Under the pieces are notes generated by a model, which was not told where the DNA came from, did no database searches, and saw nothing but the letters and a program-made list of their open reading frames with translations. A DNA stretch of 64,000 bases from Caulobacteraceae bacterium. Lineage in GTDB: Bacteria > Pseudomonadota > Alphaproteobacteria > Caulobacterales > Caulobacteraceae. Where the stretch lies: positions 24,022 through 88,021 of the forward strand of contig JAUJMO010000005.1 of assembly GCA_030446805.1 (NCBI GenBank), in the 5' to 3' direction. Positions 1 through 8,557 of the stretch are shown in pieces. Position numbers and translations under genes: made by a program. Position 1 is the first letter of the stretch. Each line of letters opens with the position of its first letter.

Positions 1-84
1 CAAACCCGTCGATCTCCTGGACCTAACGCGCCAGAGCCAAGCCTCGGGTGGGGCGCTCTTCGTAAAGGCGGCGAGGGGTGAGGT

Positions 85-627
85 TCAGAACGGCAGGATC
101 ACCGCGCGCGTGACCACGCCGTAGGGAAAGGCGGCCAGGGCGCCCACGCAGATGGCCACGCCGTAGGGAACGTCGCCCCGGCGATCCATCAGCCGTCCTA
201 CCCAATGGGAGGCGTCCGGACCCGTGTCGCCGACGAAGTCTCGCGCATGGCGACGCGCCGCGATCAGCATGAAGGTGAGCGCGCCGCCGGCCAGGGTGGT
301 CCACATCAGGAAGGGCGCCAGGCCAGGGGCGCCCAGCCAGAGGGCCGCGGCCGCCATCAGCTTGGCGTCGCCCCCGCCGATCCAGCGCATGGCGAACATG
401 CCCATGCCGACGACCAGGGCGCCGAAGCCCACGCCCAGGCAGGTGAGGAGCTCGCCGGCAGGCGCCCCGGCCGCGGCGGCCGCGCCGGCTGCGGGCATCC
501 ATCCCGCAAGCAGGCCCAGGGAGACCCAGTTGGGGATGGTGAAGCTGGTCAGGTCCTTCGCCGCGGCGCACAAGACCAGCAGCGGAAAGCTGAGGACGGA
601 CATGAGAAGCAGATCTTGCGGCGACAT
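85..627 (-). CDS. cpaA: Tad/Flp prepilin peptidase CpaA (TadV-like)
   Basis: Small polytopic membrane protease of about 180 residues that would cleave and process the Flp pilins encoded just upstream. The sequence shows several hydrophobic segments and the GGGDAKL stretch carrying the GxGD-type aspartate of the A24 prepilin peptidase family; the short length fits the CpaA/TadV subgroup without the N-terminal methylase domain. I chose the ATG at 627 because GGAGG lies about seven bases upstream; a longer frame to 693 adds a non-membrane tail with no ribosome site. It lies downstream of two pilin genes on the same strand, the usual pilA-cpaA order in Caulobacterales. Confidence 0.88.
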   Translation of the reverse strand: MSPQDLLLMSVLSFPLLVLCAAAKDLTSFTIPNWVSLGLLAGWMPAAGAAAAAGAPAGELLTCLGVGFGALVVGMGMFAMRWIGGGDAKLMAAAALWLGAPGLAPFLMWTTLAGGALTFMLIAARRHARDFVGDTGPDASHWVGRLMDRRGDVPYGVAICVGALAAFPYGVVTRAVILPF

Positions 628-809
628 GGCGATCCTCCGGCCGAGGGCGGACGGCCCACCATCGCTCCGTTCAAGTGAACCCGGGGTTACCAACGGGCTG
701 GGGGTCGGGAGCGCGGCTATTGGAGGCTCCGGACGTTATCTCCGGGGCCCAGGCCCTGACGCAAGAAGAGCCCCGAGCGGTGCTCGCGGCCCTTTCGCAA
801 ACCTGGATG

Positions 810-977
810 TCAGTTCTGGACGGCGGTCTCGACGTTTTCGAGGTTGCGTTGAACGCCGCCCCCGATAGCCACGGCGGCCGTGATGATGACCATCGAGATG
901 AGTCCCGCAATCAGCGCGTACTCTATGGCCGTGGCCCCGGATTGGTCGCGGAGGAAACGCCGGCAGAAGTCGCTCAA
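810..977 (-). CDS. Flp family type IVb pilin (first copy, TTG start)
   Basis: A 55-residue Flp/Tad major-pilin-like peptide. A short basic leader ends in QSG, followed by ATAIEYALIAG, the type IVb processing signal with Glu and Tyr at +5/+6 after the cleavage glycine, then a continuous hydrophobic helix and a short polar tail. The start is a TTG at 977 preceded by GGGAGGA. It sits between the second pilin (upstream) and cpaA (downstream) and is likely co-transcribed with both. It resembles the other pilin in leader and helix but differs in the tail, as expected for an old tandem duplication. Which copy is the main pilin cannot be told from sequence. Confidence 0.82.
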   Translation of the reverse strand: MSDFCRRFLRDQSGATAIEYALIAGLISMVIITAAVAIGGGVQRNLENVETAVQN

Positions 978-1033
978 GCTTTCCTCCCGAGAAAGGGGGG
1001 ACCGGGGCGAAGCCCCGATCCCCCGGTTGAGAC

Positions 1034-1207
1034 TTAGGAGGCGGGAGCGACGGCGCTCTCGACCTCACCGAATTTGGCGCCCACCGAACCGCCGATCTTG
1101 GTGGCGGCGGTGATGATGGTGATGGAGATCAGGGCGGCGATCAGGCCGTATTCGATGGCCGTGGCGCCGGACTCGTCTTGGGCGAAGCGCTTGAAGAAGG
1201 TGGTCAT
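1034..1207 (-). CDS. Flp family type IVb pilin (second copy)
   Basis: A 57-residue Flp pilin, PilA-like. The leader MTTFFKRFAQDESG is followed by ATAIEYGLIAA, matching the G/xxxxEY prepilin cleavage signal, then a hydrophobic helix and a small C-terminal tail ending in APAS. The ATG at 1207 has AAGGAG a few bases upstream. It is the first gene of the minus-strand pilin-cpaA group, so the promoter that drives Tad pilus expression should lie in the 315-base region beyond 1207, where a CtrA-like site is visible. In Caulobacter, pilA is CtrA-activated late in the cell cycle; the same is inferred here. Confidence 0.85.
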   Translation of the reverse strand: MTTFFKRFAQDESGATAIEYGLIAALISITIITAATKIGGSVGAKFGEVESAVAPAS

Positions 1208-1302
1208 TGAGGGTCTCCTTGTTCAGACTGAGCGAAAGTTGGGGACCGAGCCTTTCCTGCTCGCTCAGCCCTCGAACACTGGCCGACTTTCGCGCATCTC
1301 GC

Positions 1303-1318
1303 TTAATGGTCGCCTAAC
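1303..1318 (-). promoter_or_regulatory. Candidate CtrA binding site upstream of pilin genes
   Basis: TTAA-N7-CTAAC on the plus strand, equal to GTTAG-N7-TTAA on the minus strand. This is one base away from the alphaproteobacterial CtrA full box (TTAA-N7-TTAA). It lies about 96 bases upstream of the pilin start codon. CtrA control of pilA is established in Caulobacter; here it is inferred from the motif and position only. Confidence 0.45.
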
Positions 1319-1449
1319 AAGCCCAGCCCCTGAAATATAAATCGTGGTTCACAGCCGTTCATGATCAACAACCGTTAACCATGCCCTGTTTTTGGGCGAT
1401 CGACATCTGAGTCTCGCGCGCGCGTGCGCGAGAGGTGTTCAGGGTTTAT

Positions 1450-1465
1450 TGACCGTCGACGGTCA
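1450..1465. repeat. Perfect 16-bp palindrome
   Basis: TGACCGTCGACGGTCA is an exact palindrome, ending 57 bases before the start at 1523. A GC-rich hairpin with arms TCTCGCGC and GCGCGAGA precedes it at 1412-1433. Either an operator for a dimeric regulator or, in RNA, part of a 5' leader structure of the downstream pilus gene. Confidence 0.5.
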
Positions 1466-1522
1466 GAGTAACGCGGCGCCGGGTTTAACGCCCGCCCCAG
1501 ACTCCGTCGCAGGACACCCCCG

Positions 1523-1915
1523 ATGCGCCTCTCCAATCTCCGTTCCGCCGCTCTCGGCCTCCTGGCCGTCTTCAGCGCCGCCGGCCCCGCCTCGGCCGAC
1601 GGCGTGTTCGTGGCCGCAAGCGAAGCCAAGCGCGTCGCGCTGGCGGGCTGGGCCTCCGACGTCGTGGTGGGCGACCCCAACGTGGCCGACGTGGCCCTGG
1701 TCGGCCCCCAGACCCTGGTGGTCATCGGCAAGAAGACGGGCGTGACCAGCCTGATGGTCTTTGATCGGGCCCAGCGGGTGATCTTCCAGGGGCCGGTGAG
1801 CGTGGGGGTCTCGGGCGGTCACGTTGCGATGGTGCGCGGTTCGGAAGGCGGGTCGCCGGCCCAGGAACGCGTCTTCACCTGCGTCGGCGTGTGTTCGCCG
1901 ACGTCGGATCGGTAG
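1523..1915 (+). CDS. Stand-alone pilus assembly secretin N-terminal domain protein (CpaC N-terminus-like)
   Basis: A 130-residue exported protein. Residues 1-26 form a signal peptide ending in ASA. The rest matches the N-terminal domain found at the front of Tad/T2SS secretins such as CpaC (VGDPNVADVALVGPQ and TGVTSLMVFD are typical), but the protein stops after that domain, with no secretin pore domain. The C-terminus carries two close cysteines (FTCVGVCS). AGGA lies eight bases before the ATG. It is followed at 46 bases by two TadE-like genes on the same strand, so a role in the Tad pilus envelope complex is likely; its partner is unknown. Confidence 0.75.
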   Translation: MRLSNLRSAALGLLAVFSAAGPASADGVFVAASEAKRVALAGWASDVVVGDPNVADVALVGPQTLVVIGKKTGVTSLMVFDRAQRVIFQGPVSVGVSGGHVAMVRGSEGGSPAQERVFTCVGVCSPTSDR

Positions 1916-1960
1916 CCGGTCTTCAAACTCCTTTAGGGGCCGTCGGCTAAGCTTCCGCCC

Positions 1961-2518
1961 ATGGTGTCCATCTCCCTCCCGATCAGCCGGCTGCGGGACT
2001 TCGCGCGCGATCGCGGCGGCACCGCCGCGATCGAGTTCGCCTTCGTGGCCGGCCCCTTCCTGTTCATGCTGTTCGCCCTGATCGAGCTGGCGCTGATCTT
2101 TCTGCTTTCCACCTCCCTGGACGCGGCCAGCGACCGCGCCAGCCGAGAGATCCGGACCGGACAGTTCCAGACGGCCGCCACCCACACCAAACAGGATTTC
2201 AAGGACAAGATCTGCAACGGCATGACCTGGCTGGCGGGCAATTGCGGCAGCAGCCTGATCGTGGCCGTGACCACCTACGACAGCTACACCCAGTGGAAAG
2301 CAGCGCCCCACGAGCAATTCACATTGGTGAACGGCGAATGGACGATGAACCCGGAACCCGACTTCCCGGCGGACATCCCGCCCTCTCGGATCGTGGTGGT
2401 TCAGAGCTACTACAAATGGCCGCTGATCACGCCCTTCGTGAGCGCCCTGCAAAGGCTCGAGGGCGGCATAGCCGTCGTGTCCTCCACCCAGACCTTCAGA
2501 ACGGAACCGTACCAATGA
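1961..2518 (+). CDS. TadE-like pseudopilin, Tad pilus assembly
   Basis: A 185-residue TadE family protein. After a basic leader, residues about 18-50 read GGTAAIEFAFVAG and continue into one hydrophobic helix; the Glu within this type IV prepilin-like signal is typical of TadE. The rest is a periplasmic domain with two cysteines. Known TadE/TadF pseudopilins are processed by the TadV/CpaA peptidase and are needed for pilus assembly. Its stop overlaps the start of the next TadE-like gene (ATGA), so the two are translationally coupled. Confidence 0.85.
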   Translation: MVSISLPISRLRDFARDRGGTAAIEFAFVAGPFLFMLFALIELALIFLLSTSLDAASDRASREIRTGQFQTAATHTKQDFKDKICNGMTWLAGNCGSSLIVAVTTYDSYTQWKAAPHEQFTLVNGEWTMNPEPDFPADIPPSRIVVVQSYYKWPLITPFVSALQRLEGGIAVVSSTQTFRTEPYQ

Positions 2519-3105
2519 CGGTCTCCCCGCGCGGCGCCACCGCCTTCCTCCGGCGCTTCGCCGGCGATGACCGCGGCGTTTCGGCCATCGAGTTCGCCTT
2601 CATCGCGCCCATCCTGATCGTGTTCTACTTCGGCATGGCCGAAGTCTGCCAGCTGCTCATTGCCAAGCGACGGGTCAGCCATTCGGGCGCCGCGGTGGCC
2701 GACCTGATCAGCCAGACGGACGCGGCATTCACCACCAAGGACGAATTGCGGGATCAGATGTTGGCGGCGGAAAGCATCATGGCCCCATTCCCGACCGCGC
2801 CCCTGACCATGCGAGTTTTCAGCGTCACCAAGGAAACCGCGAGCACGGGGCTGATCAAGGTCGACTGGAGCTGCGAGGGGGTGCTTGGCGAAATCCCGAC
2901 CTGTCCGTCCGGGGCCCGCCCCAACGGTTCGACCTTCGCACCGGCGACGCCCTTGAACCCCGGCGAGAGCTTGATCGTGGCCGAACTGAGCTACAACTAC
3001 AGCTCTTCCATCGGCTACTTCATCCCCGGCGTGAAGGTGTTGACGCACAAGGCCGAGCTGCGCCCGCGCAAACAGGACGTGATCGGCTGCACCGATTGCG
3101 GCTGA
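2515..3105 (+). CDS. TadE/TadF-like pseudopilin, Tad pilus assembly
   Basis: A 196-residue second TadE-family protein. The leader RRFAGDDRG is followed by VSAIEFAFIAP and a hydrophobic helix, again with the Glu typical of processed pseudopilins. The periplasmic part contains cysteine pairs near residue 120 and at the C-terminus (GCTDCG). I chose the ATG at 2515, inside the preceding stop, because it starts right before the leader; the open frame extends further upstream without homology. Together with the preceding gene it probably forms the TadE/TadF pair for the pilins at 810-1207. Confidence 0.85.
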   Translation: MTVSPRGATAFLRRFAGDDRGVSAIEFAFIAPILIVFYFGMAEVCQLLIAKRRVSHSGAAVADLISQTDAAFTTKDELRDQMLAAESIMAPFPTAPLTMRVFSVTKETASTGLIKVDWSCEGVLGEIPTCPSGARPNGSTFAPATPLNPGESLIVAELSYNYSSSIGYFIPGVKVLTHKAELRPRKQDVIGCTDCG

Positions 3106-3185
3106 ACGCGCGACTCACGCGGGTGTGATTGGCGCCTGTCGGCTTCGCGACGCATGATGCGGAAACGGGGTGGAGGTTCCCCGTG

Positions 3186-3250
3186 GCGTCCGCCGCCGAG
3201 CCGCCCTCTGGTTCCCAGGGCCGCCCGGGGGCGGACGCGCTCCTTTTCTC
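3186..3250. terminator. Possible terminator between convergent genes
   Basis: Inverted repeat with 9-base arms GCGTCCGCC (3186-3194) and GGCGGACGC (3230-3238), enclosing a smaller CCCT/AGGG hairpin and followed on the plus strand by CTCCTTTTCTC. It lies between the end of the tadF-like gene and the convergent phosphatase gene. The spacer is long and the T-run interrupted, so confidence is modest. Confidence 0.35.
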
Positions 3251-3265
3251 AGCGCAGCCACTGTC

Positions 3266-4048
3266 TCAGCGCATCCCGTCGATGATCCGGGCCCGACGCG
3301 CCGGACTCACCCCGAGCGCTGTCTCGATGTACCGGTCGAGGCTCCCATACCGGCCCTCGATGGCGGCCAAGGCCGATCGAAGCCATTCCGGGTGCACTTC
3401 CAGAAAGGCTTGAACCGCGTCGCGCGGCGGGCGATGGCCGAATTCGCGCTCGATCAGGTCCGAGAAGCGGGCGACCCAGTCCTGAGTGCGCCGCGCCGCA
3501 TTGGTGAGCAGGTAGTCGGCTTCGATGTCGGCCCGGCTCACGCCCAGAAGGTGGTGGATCAGCGCCACCAGCAGGCCGGTGCGGTCCTTGCCCGCCGCAC
3601 AATGGATCAGGATGGGGCCGCCCGTGTCGCCCAAGGCCTCGAACGCCCGGCCGAAGAGATCCAGATGGGCCGGCTCGAACGGCAGCCGGGCGTACTCCTC
3701 CAACATGAAGGCGTGAGCGGTTTGCGCGGTCAGCTCCGCTTCACGGAGGAATTTGATATGAGGCGCCTCCGCATCCCCTTCGATCGCAGTTTCGATCACC
3801 TGGGCGCCGAACGCGGGCGGGCGAAGGCAGGGATCGCGGCGGCGCTCGTCGGGCCGGCGCAGATCGACCACCACGGCCAGACCCAAGGCGCCGAGCCGCT
3901 CTAGGTCCCTCTCGGTCGCCCGGCCCTGGTGAGCGGAGCGAAGCAGCCGCCCGCGCGGAAGCGGGCCCCCAGCGCCGAGATAGCCGCCGAAGTCGCGGAA
4001 GTTCTCCACCCCTTCGAAGCGCAGCAGCCGGTCGTCCGAAGAGGTCAT
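3266..4048 (-). CDS. Protein tyrosine/serine phosphatase (Y_phosphatase3 family)
   Basis: A 260-residue cytosolic phosphatase. The signature HCAAGKDRTG, with catalytic Cys150 and the following Arg, is the P-loop of the atypical bacterial tyrosine/serine phosphatase family (also seen in phosphoinositide-active members such as MptpB). The N-terminal FRDFGGY is typical of the same family. The ATG at 4048 overlaps the stop of the large hybrid kinase upstream (ATGA), so the two are co-translated. The pairing of a His-kinase with a tyrosine phosphatase is unusual; the substrate cannot be told from sequence. Confidence 0.85.
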   Translation of the reverse strand: MTSSDDRLLRFEGVENFRDFGGYLGAGGPLPRGRLLRSAHQGRATERDLERLGALGLAVVVDLRRPDERRRDPCLRPPAFGAQVIETAIEGDAEAPHIKFLREAELTAQTAHAFMLEEYARLPFEPAHLDLFGRAFEALGDTGGPILIHCAAGKDRTGLLVALIHHLLGVSRADIEADYLLTNAARRTQDWVARFSDLIEREFGHRPPRDAVQAFLEVHPEWLRSALAAIEGRYGSLDRYIETALGVSPARRARIIDGMR

Positions 4049-7000
4049 GCGTCCTCCAAGGGCGCCGCCGGCTCGTCCAGCACGTCGCGGATTCGTGCCG
4101 CCAGGTCGGCGTAGGTGAAGGGTTTGGTGATCAAACGCACCCCCGGGCCCAGCCGGCCCTGGTGAAGGATGGCGTTACGGGCGTAGCCGGTGGTGAACAG
4201 CACCTTCAGCCCTGGCCGGGCTACATGGGCCTCCGCCGCCAGCTGTTCGCCGTTGACGCCGCCCGGCAGGACCACGTCCGTGAACAGCAGGTCGCAATGC
4301 GTGGCCCCATCGCGAAGCAGCGTCAGCGCCAGGCGGGCGTCTCCCGCCTCGATAACGCGGTAGCCCAACTCGCTGAGCACCTCGACCGTGTAGGCGCGCA
4401 CGTCCGGGTCGTCCTCCACGACCAGAATCGTCTCCTCCGCCCCCCCTTCGGGCGCCTGAAGCTCGTCCGCCTGCGCCTCTTCTTCGCCGGGGCCCAGATA
4501 GCGTGGCAGGTAGATCTTGACGGTTGTTCCGCGGTTCTCCTTCGAGCCGCGCTCGGAGTAGATCTTCACATGCCCGCCCGACTGTTTGACGAAGCCGTAC
4601 ACCTGGCTGAGGCCCAGGCCCGTGCCCTTGCCCACCTCCTTGGTGGTGAAGAAGGGTTCGAAAACGCGAGCGGCGACCTCCCTGTCCATTCCGACGCCGG
4701 TGTCGGAAACGCAGATCACGACGTACTGGCCGGGCGTTACCTCGACGTTCTGCTGAACATAGGATTCGTCGAGCCGGGTGTTGGCCGTCTCCAGGGTTAG
4801 CTTGCCGCCGTCCGGCATGGCGTCCCGAGCGTTGACGGCGAGGTTCAGGATGGCGTTCTCCAACTGATTGGGGTCGACTTCGATCTTCCACAGGCCCGCC
4901 GCCAGCACCGTCTCCAGTTCGATGGTCTCGCCCAGCGCGCGCGACAGCAGCTCGCTCATGCCGGCCACCAACCGGTTGACGGACACGGGCTTGGGATCGA
5001 GCGGCTGACGGCGGGAGAAGGCCAGGAGCCGCTGGGTCAGGGTCACCGCCCGCTTGGCCCCGCTCATGGCGTTGTCGACGCTGCGCCGCTGCCGCGCCGC
5101 CTCCGCAGGCAGGCTGCGGCCCAGCAGCTCGAGGTTGCCGACGACGATCTGCAGCAGATTGTTGAAGTCGTGGGCGACGCCGCCGGTCAACTGGCCCACC
5201 GCCTCCATCTTCTGCGCCTGACGAAGCTGGTCCTGCACGCGCTCCAGGGCTTCCGCCTGACGCTTCTCGGCGTCGACGTCGCGGGCTGTGGCGAATATCC
5301 GGCCGGCTTCCGGCACGGCGGTCCAGGACAGCCATCTGTAGTCGCCATCCTTGGTGCGGTAGCGATTCTCGAACCGAGGCTTCGGCCGGCCCGCGCCCAG
5401 GGCCGACGCCTCGGCCGAGGTGCTCTCCACATCGTCCGGGTGAACCAGGTCCAGGAAGGACCGCCCTATGAGCTCGGCGGAGGCCCAGCCGAGTTGATCC
5501 GTCCAGGCTGGATTCACCGCGTCGATGCGGCCGTCGAAACCCGCCACGAGCATGAGCTCACGCGAGACCCGCCACATCCTGTCCCGCTCAGCGGCGAGCT
5601 GCTGGGCGCGCTGCTCGAGCTCGGCGCGTGAGCGCGCCAGGACATCGCGCGCCGCCACGATCTCGTCGAGGTCGGTCACGCCCGCGACGGCGCCCACGGT
5701 GTCGCCCGTGGCGTCCCGAAGCGGGGCCGCCTGGATGCGGAGCCAGCCGAAGCTGTTGTCGCCACGCCGGAAGCGCACCTCCGCTTCGGCGGGCTCCCCG
5801 GTGGCCAGAACGCGCCGAACCGGCCATTCGTCGGGCTCGATGCGATGGCCCTCGGCCGTATAGGCTTCCCGCGCGCTGTAGCTGGCCGTATCGTTCCCTG
5901 TGCGCACCGGGCGACGCAGCAGGGTCTCCATGTACCGGTTGGCTTGGACGACCCGCCCGGCCGGAGCTTCGGCCAGCAGCACGCCCACGGGCAGCGCGTC
6001 CATGATCGAGTTCAGGCGCGCTTCGACCATCTTCTGATCGTGGATGTCGGTGCAGGTGCCGTACCAGCGAGTGATGCGCCCCTCGGCGTCCCGCACCGGC
6101 AAGGCGCGACCCAAGACCCAGCGCCACTGGCCGTCATGGCGGCGCAGCCGGTACTCCACCCGGTACGGCTCCCCGGTTTCGAGGCATCGCGCCCAGAGCG
6201 CCTGGGCCGGCGGCTGGTCTTCCGGATGGAACATGCCCATCCAGCCCTCCCCGTCGGTCGAGCTTTCTGGCACGCCGGTGAACTGGTACCAGCGGCGGTT
6301 GAAATAGTCGTGGAACCCGTCCGGCCGGGTCGACCAGATCATCTGGTCGATAGAGTCCGCGATGTCGCGGAACCGCTGCTCGCTCTGGAGCAGCGCCTCC
6401 GCCGCGGCCTTTTCCTCCGTGATGTCGCGAACTTCGATGATCGTCCCGATCGGCTGGCCGAAGTCGTCGCGGATCGGACTGGCCGTGAAAGCGACGGGGT
6501 AGAAGCGGCCGTCCTTGTGAACGAACACCGTCTCGCCCCGCTCCTGATTGTTTTCCGGAAAGGCCTGATCGATGGGGCACTCGGACAGGGGAAAGGGTCG
6601 CCCATCCGGATGCGTATGGTGCACCACGTTATGAAGCGGCCGTCCCTGCGTCTCCGGCAGGGTGTAGCCGGTGAGCTGCTCGGCGGCGGGGTTCATGAAG
6701 ACGCACTGTTGGCGCTCGTCCATCATGAGAATGGCGACGCTGGCGTTGTTCAGCACGGCGTTCAAGCGCCGGGCGGTCTCCAGATAGGCCTCCTCGGCCC
6801 GCTTCCGGTCGTCGATGTCCGTGCTGGTTCCGAACCAGCCGGTGATGCGGCCCGCTTCATCGCGAAGCGGCTCGGCGCGCACCACGAACCAGCGGTAGGC
6901 GCCGTCGAGGCGCCGGTAGCGGCACTCGACGACATAGCTCATGGACCCGGCGCGAGCCTCCTCCCAGGCCGCCGCGGTCTGGGCCAAGTCGTCCGGGTGC

Positions 7001-8433
7001 AGCGTCCGGAGCCAGCCCGGCCCCACCGACTCGGCTTCGGTCAGGCCCGAGTAGGCGTACCATCGGGCGTTGTGATAGGTCACCGCGCCGTCCCGATCGG
7101 CGAACCAGACAAAGGCGGGGATGGTGTCGGTCAGCGTCCGGAAGCGGGACTCGCTGGCCCGCAGGGAGTCTTCAGCGGCCTTGCGCCCACTGATGTCGGT
7201 CACCGCGCCGACGTAGCCGAGGTAGGTTCCGTCCGGGGCGAAACGGGGCTGGGCGGTTTCGATGGCCCAGCTGTAGCTCCCGTCCGCCCGCCTCAGGCGG
7301 TACTCGGCGTGAAAGGGAGCCCGGCCGGCATTGGCCTGGCGAAAGATCTCGCGCGTTCGCTCCTTGTCCTCCGGGTGGGTCGCCTGCAGCCAGCCGTGAC
7401 CCCGGGCCTCCGCCTCGGTTTGGCCGGTGAAGGCGAACCAGGGCTGGTTCAGGTAGGTGCAGACCCCGTCCGGATCAGTGACCCATAGGATCACCGGGGC
7501 GGAGTCGGCCATCTCCTGGAAGCGGCGGGCGTCCTCGGCAAGCGTTTGGGTCAAGCGCCGCTGCTGCGTTTCATCCCGGGCGATCTTGATGAAGCCGCGC
7601 AGTTCGCCTCCGTCCCCGTGCAGGGGCCGCACCGAACCGTTCATGTAAACGGGCGAGCCGTCGCGCCGGACGTGCCAGCGTTCATCCGGCGCGCAACCCT
7701 CCCGCGCAGCGGTGGCCAATTCTTCAGCCGGAGCGCCCGCCGCGCGGTCCTCGGCCGTGAAGATCACCTCCGCGTTCAAGCCGATCGCTTCCTGGGCCGA
7801 CCAGCCGAAGATGGATTCGGCGCCCGGCGACCAACTCGTCATCACGCCGGACGAGTCCGTCATGAGGATCGCATAATCCCGCGCGCTCTCGACGACCGCC
7901 CGATTCTTCTCCTCGTTTTCGCGGAGCGCGGCCTCGCCCTTCACCTTGCCGGTCGTCTCTGTGCAGGCGCAGAAAAAGCCCGCCACCCGCCCCTGCTCGT
8001 CGCGTACCGGCGTGTAGGAGAAGGAAAACCAGGTGTCCTCCTGGTATCCGAAGCGGCGCATCGGAATGTGCAGGTCCTGGTACGAGCGCGACTCCCCGGC
8101 CAGAACCTGGGCCACGATGGGCTCGAATTGAGCCCAGATATCGGACCACACTTCCGCGAACGGCCGTCCCAAGGCGGCGGGGTGCTTGGCCCCGAGGATG
8201 GCGGCGTAGGCGTCGTTGTAGATGAGGGTCAGGCCGTCGCCCCAGGCGACGAACATGGGCTCCCGCGAGGCCAGCGTCAGTTGGACCAGCGTCTTCAGCG
8301 ACTGCGGCCACCGCTCCACCGGGCCCAGGGGGGTCGCGGTCCAGTTGCGGTCGCGCATCAGCCGGCCCGTTTCACCCCCGGCGGCGAACAGGTCGGCGGC
8401 TCCGGGACGGAGGAAGGGCGAGATATCGTTCAT
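4045..8433 (-). CDS. Multi-PAS hybrid sensor histidine kinase
   Basis: A 1462-residue soluble hybrid kinase. About eight PAS/PAC domains occupy residues 15-1060 (recurring HPED/HPDD and xWYxxTG signatures), then a HisKA domain with His1088 in VAHDFNNLL, an HATPase with DTGVGMD and GTGLGLS, and a C-terminal receiver with VVEDDPD and phospho-acceptor Asp1386 in TDVVLPGG. No transmembrane helix is obvious, so it senses a cytoplasmic signal. I chose the ATG at 8433; a TTG at 8514 would add 27 residues. There is no ordinary response regulator next door; instead a tyrosine phosphatase overlaps its 3' end. A GANTC motif lies upstream at 8475-8479. Confidence 0.9.
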   Translation of the reverse strand: MNDISPFLRPGAADLFAAGGETGRLMRDRNWTATPLGPVERWPQSLKTLVQLTLASREPMFVAWGDGLTLIYNDAYAAILGAKHPAALGRPFAEVWSDIWAQFEPIVAQVLAGESRSYQDLHIPMRRFGYQEDTWFSFSYTPVRDEQGRVAGFFCACTETTGKVKGEAALRENEEKNRAVVESARDYAILMTDSSGVMTSWSPGAESIFGWSAQEAIGLNAEVIFTAEDRAAGAPAEELATAAREGCAPDERWHVRRDGSPVYMNGSVRPLHGDGGELRGFIKIARDETQQRRLTQTLAEDARRFQEMADSAPVILWVTDPDGVCTYLNQPWFAFTGQTEAEARGHGWLQATHPEDKERTREIFRQANAGRAPFHAEYRLRRADGSYSWAIETAQPRFAPDGTYLGYVGAVTDISGRKAAEDSLRASESRFRTLTDTIPAFVWFADRDGAVTYHNARWYAYSGLTEAESVGPGWLRTLHPDDLAQTAAAWEEARAGSMSYVVECRYRRLDGAYRWFVVRAEPLRDEAGRITGWFGTSTDIDDRKRAEEAYLETARRLNAVLNNASVAILMMDERQQCVFMNPAAEQLTGYTLPETQGRPLHNVVHHTHPDGRPFPLSECPIDQAFPENNQERGETVFVHKDGRFYPVAFTASPIRDDFGQPIGTIIEVRDITEEKAAAEALLQSEQRFRDIADSIDQMIWSTRPDGFHDYFNRRWYQFTGVPESSTDGEGWMGMFHPEDQPPAQALWARCLETGEPYRVEYRLRRHDGQWRWVLGRALPVRDAEGRITRWYGTCTDIHDQKMVEARLNSIMDALPVGVLLAEAPAGRVVQANRYMETLLRRPVRTGNDTASYSAREAYTAEGHRIEPDEWPVRRVLATGEPAEAEVRFRRGDNSFGWLRIQAAPLRDATGDTVGAVAGVTDLDEIVAARDVLARSRAELEQRAQQLAAERDRMWRVSRELMLVAGFDGRIDAVNPAWTDQLGWASAELIGRSFLDLVHPDDVESTSAEASALGAGRPKPRFENRYRTKDGDYRWLSWTAVPEAGRIFATARDVDAEKRQAEALERVQDQLRQAQKMEAVGQLTGGVAHDFNNLLQIVVGNLELLGRSLPAEAARQRRSVDNAMSGAKRAVTLTQRLLAFSRRQPLDPKPVSVNRLVAGMSELLSRALGETIELETVLAAGLWKIEVDPNQLENAILNLAVNARDAMPDGGKLTLETANTRLDESYVQQNVEVTPGQYVVICVSDTGVGMDREVAARVFEPFFTTKEVGKGTGLGLSQVYGFVKQSGGHVKIYSERGSKENRGTTVKIYLPRYLGPGEEEAQADELQAPEGGAEETILVVEDDPDVRAYTVEVLSELGYRVIEAGDARLALTLLRDGATHCDLLFTDVVLPGGVNGEQLAAEAHVARPGLKVLFTTGYARNAILHQGRLGPGVRLITKPFTYADLAARIRDVLDEPAAPLEDA

Positions 8434-8557
8434 ATGCGGGAGGTTGCGAGCCCCGCTCGGTAGCTGACGGGCCTGAATCGCGCAATGTTCCGCAGGTCGC
8501 AGGTCTGCGCGCAAGCGTCGCGCCCTTACCGGACCTCAACACAGTCGGTTTCTGTGG

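Larger units (their letters stand above)
1208..1522. promoter_or_regulatory. Divergent intergenic region between pilin and secretin-domain genes
   Basis: 315 bases with no gene. It must hold the promoter of the minus-strand pilin operon and that of the plus-strand pilus gene at 1523. Visible elements are a CtrA-like box (1303-1318), a GC-rich hairpin with 8-base arms (1412-1419 and 1426-1433), a perfect 16-base palindrome (1450-1465), an AT-rich stretch near 1332-1340, and GANTC methylation motifs at 1409-1413 and 1500-1504. Confidence 0.6.

Noticed and set aside
1-84. Possible start of cpaB at the left edge
   Set aside because: An AGGAG-like sequence is seen on the minus strand near base 17, but no start codon followed by coding sequence fits before the window ends.
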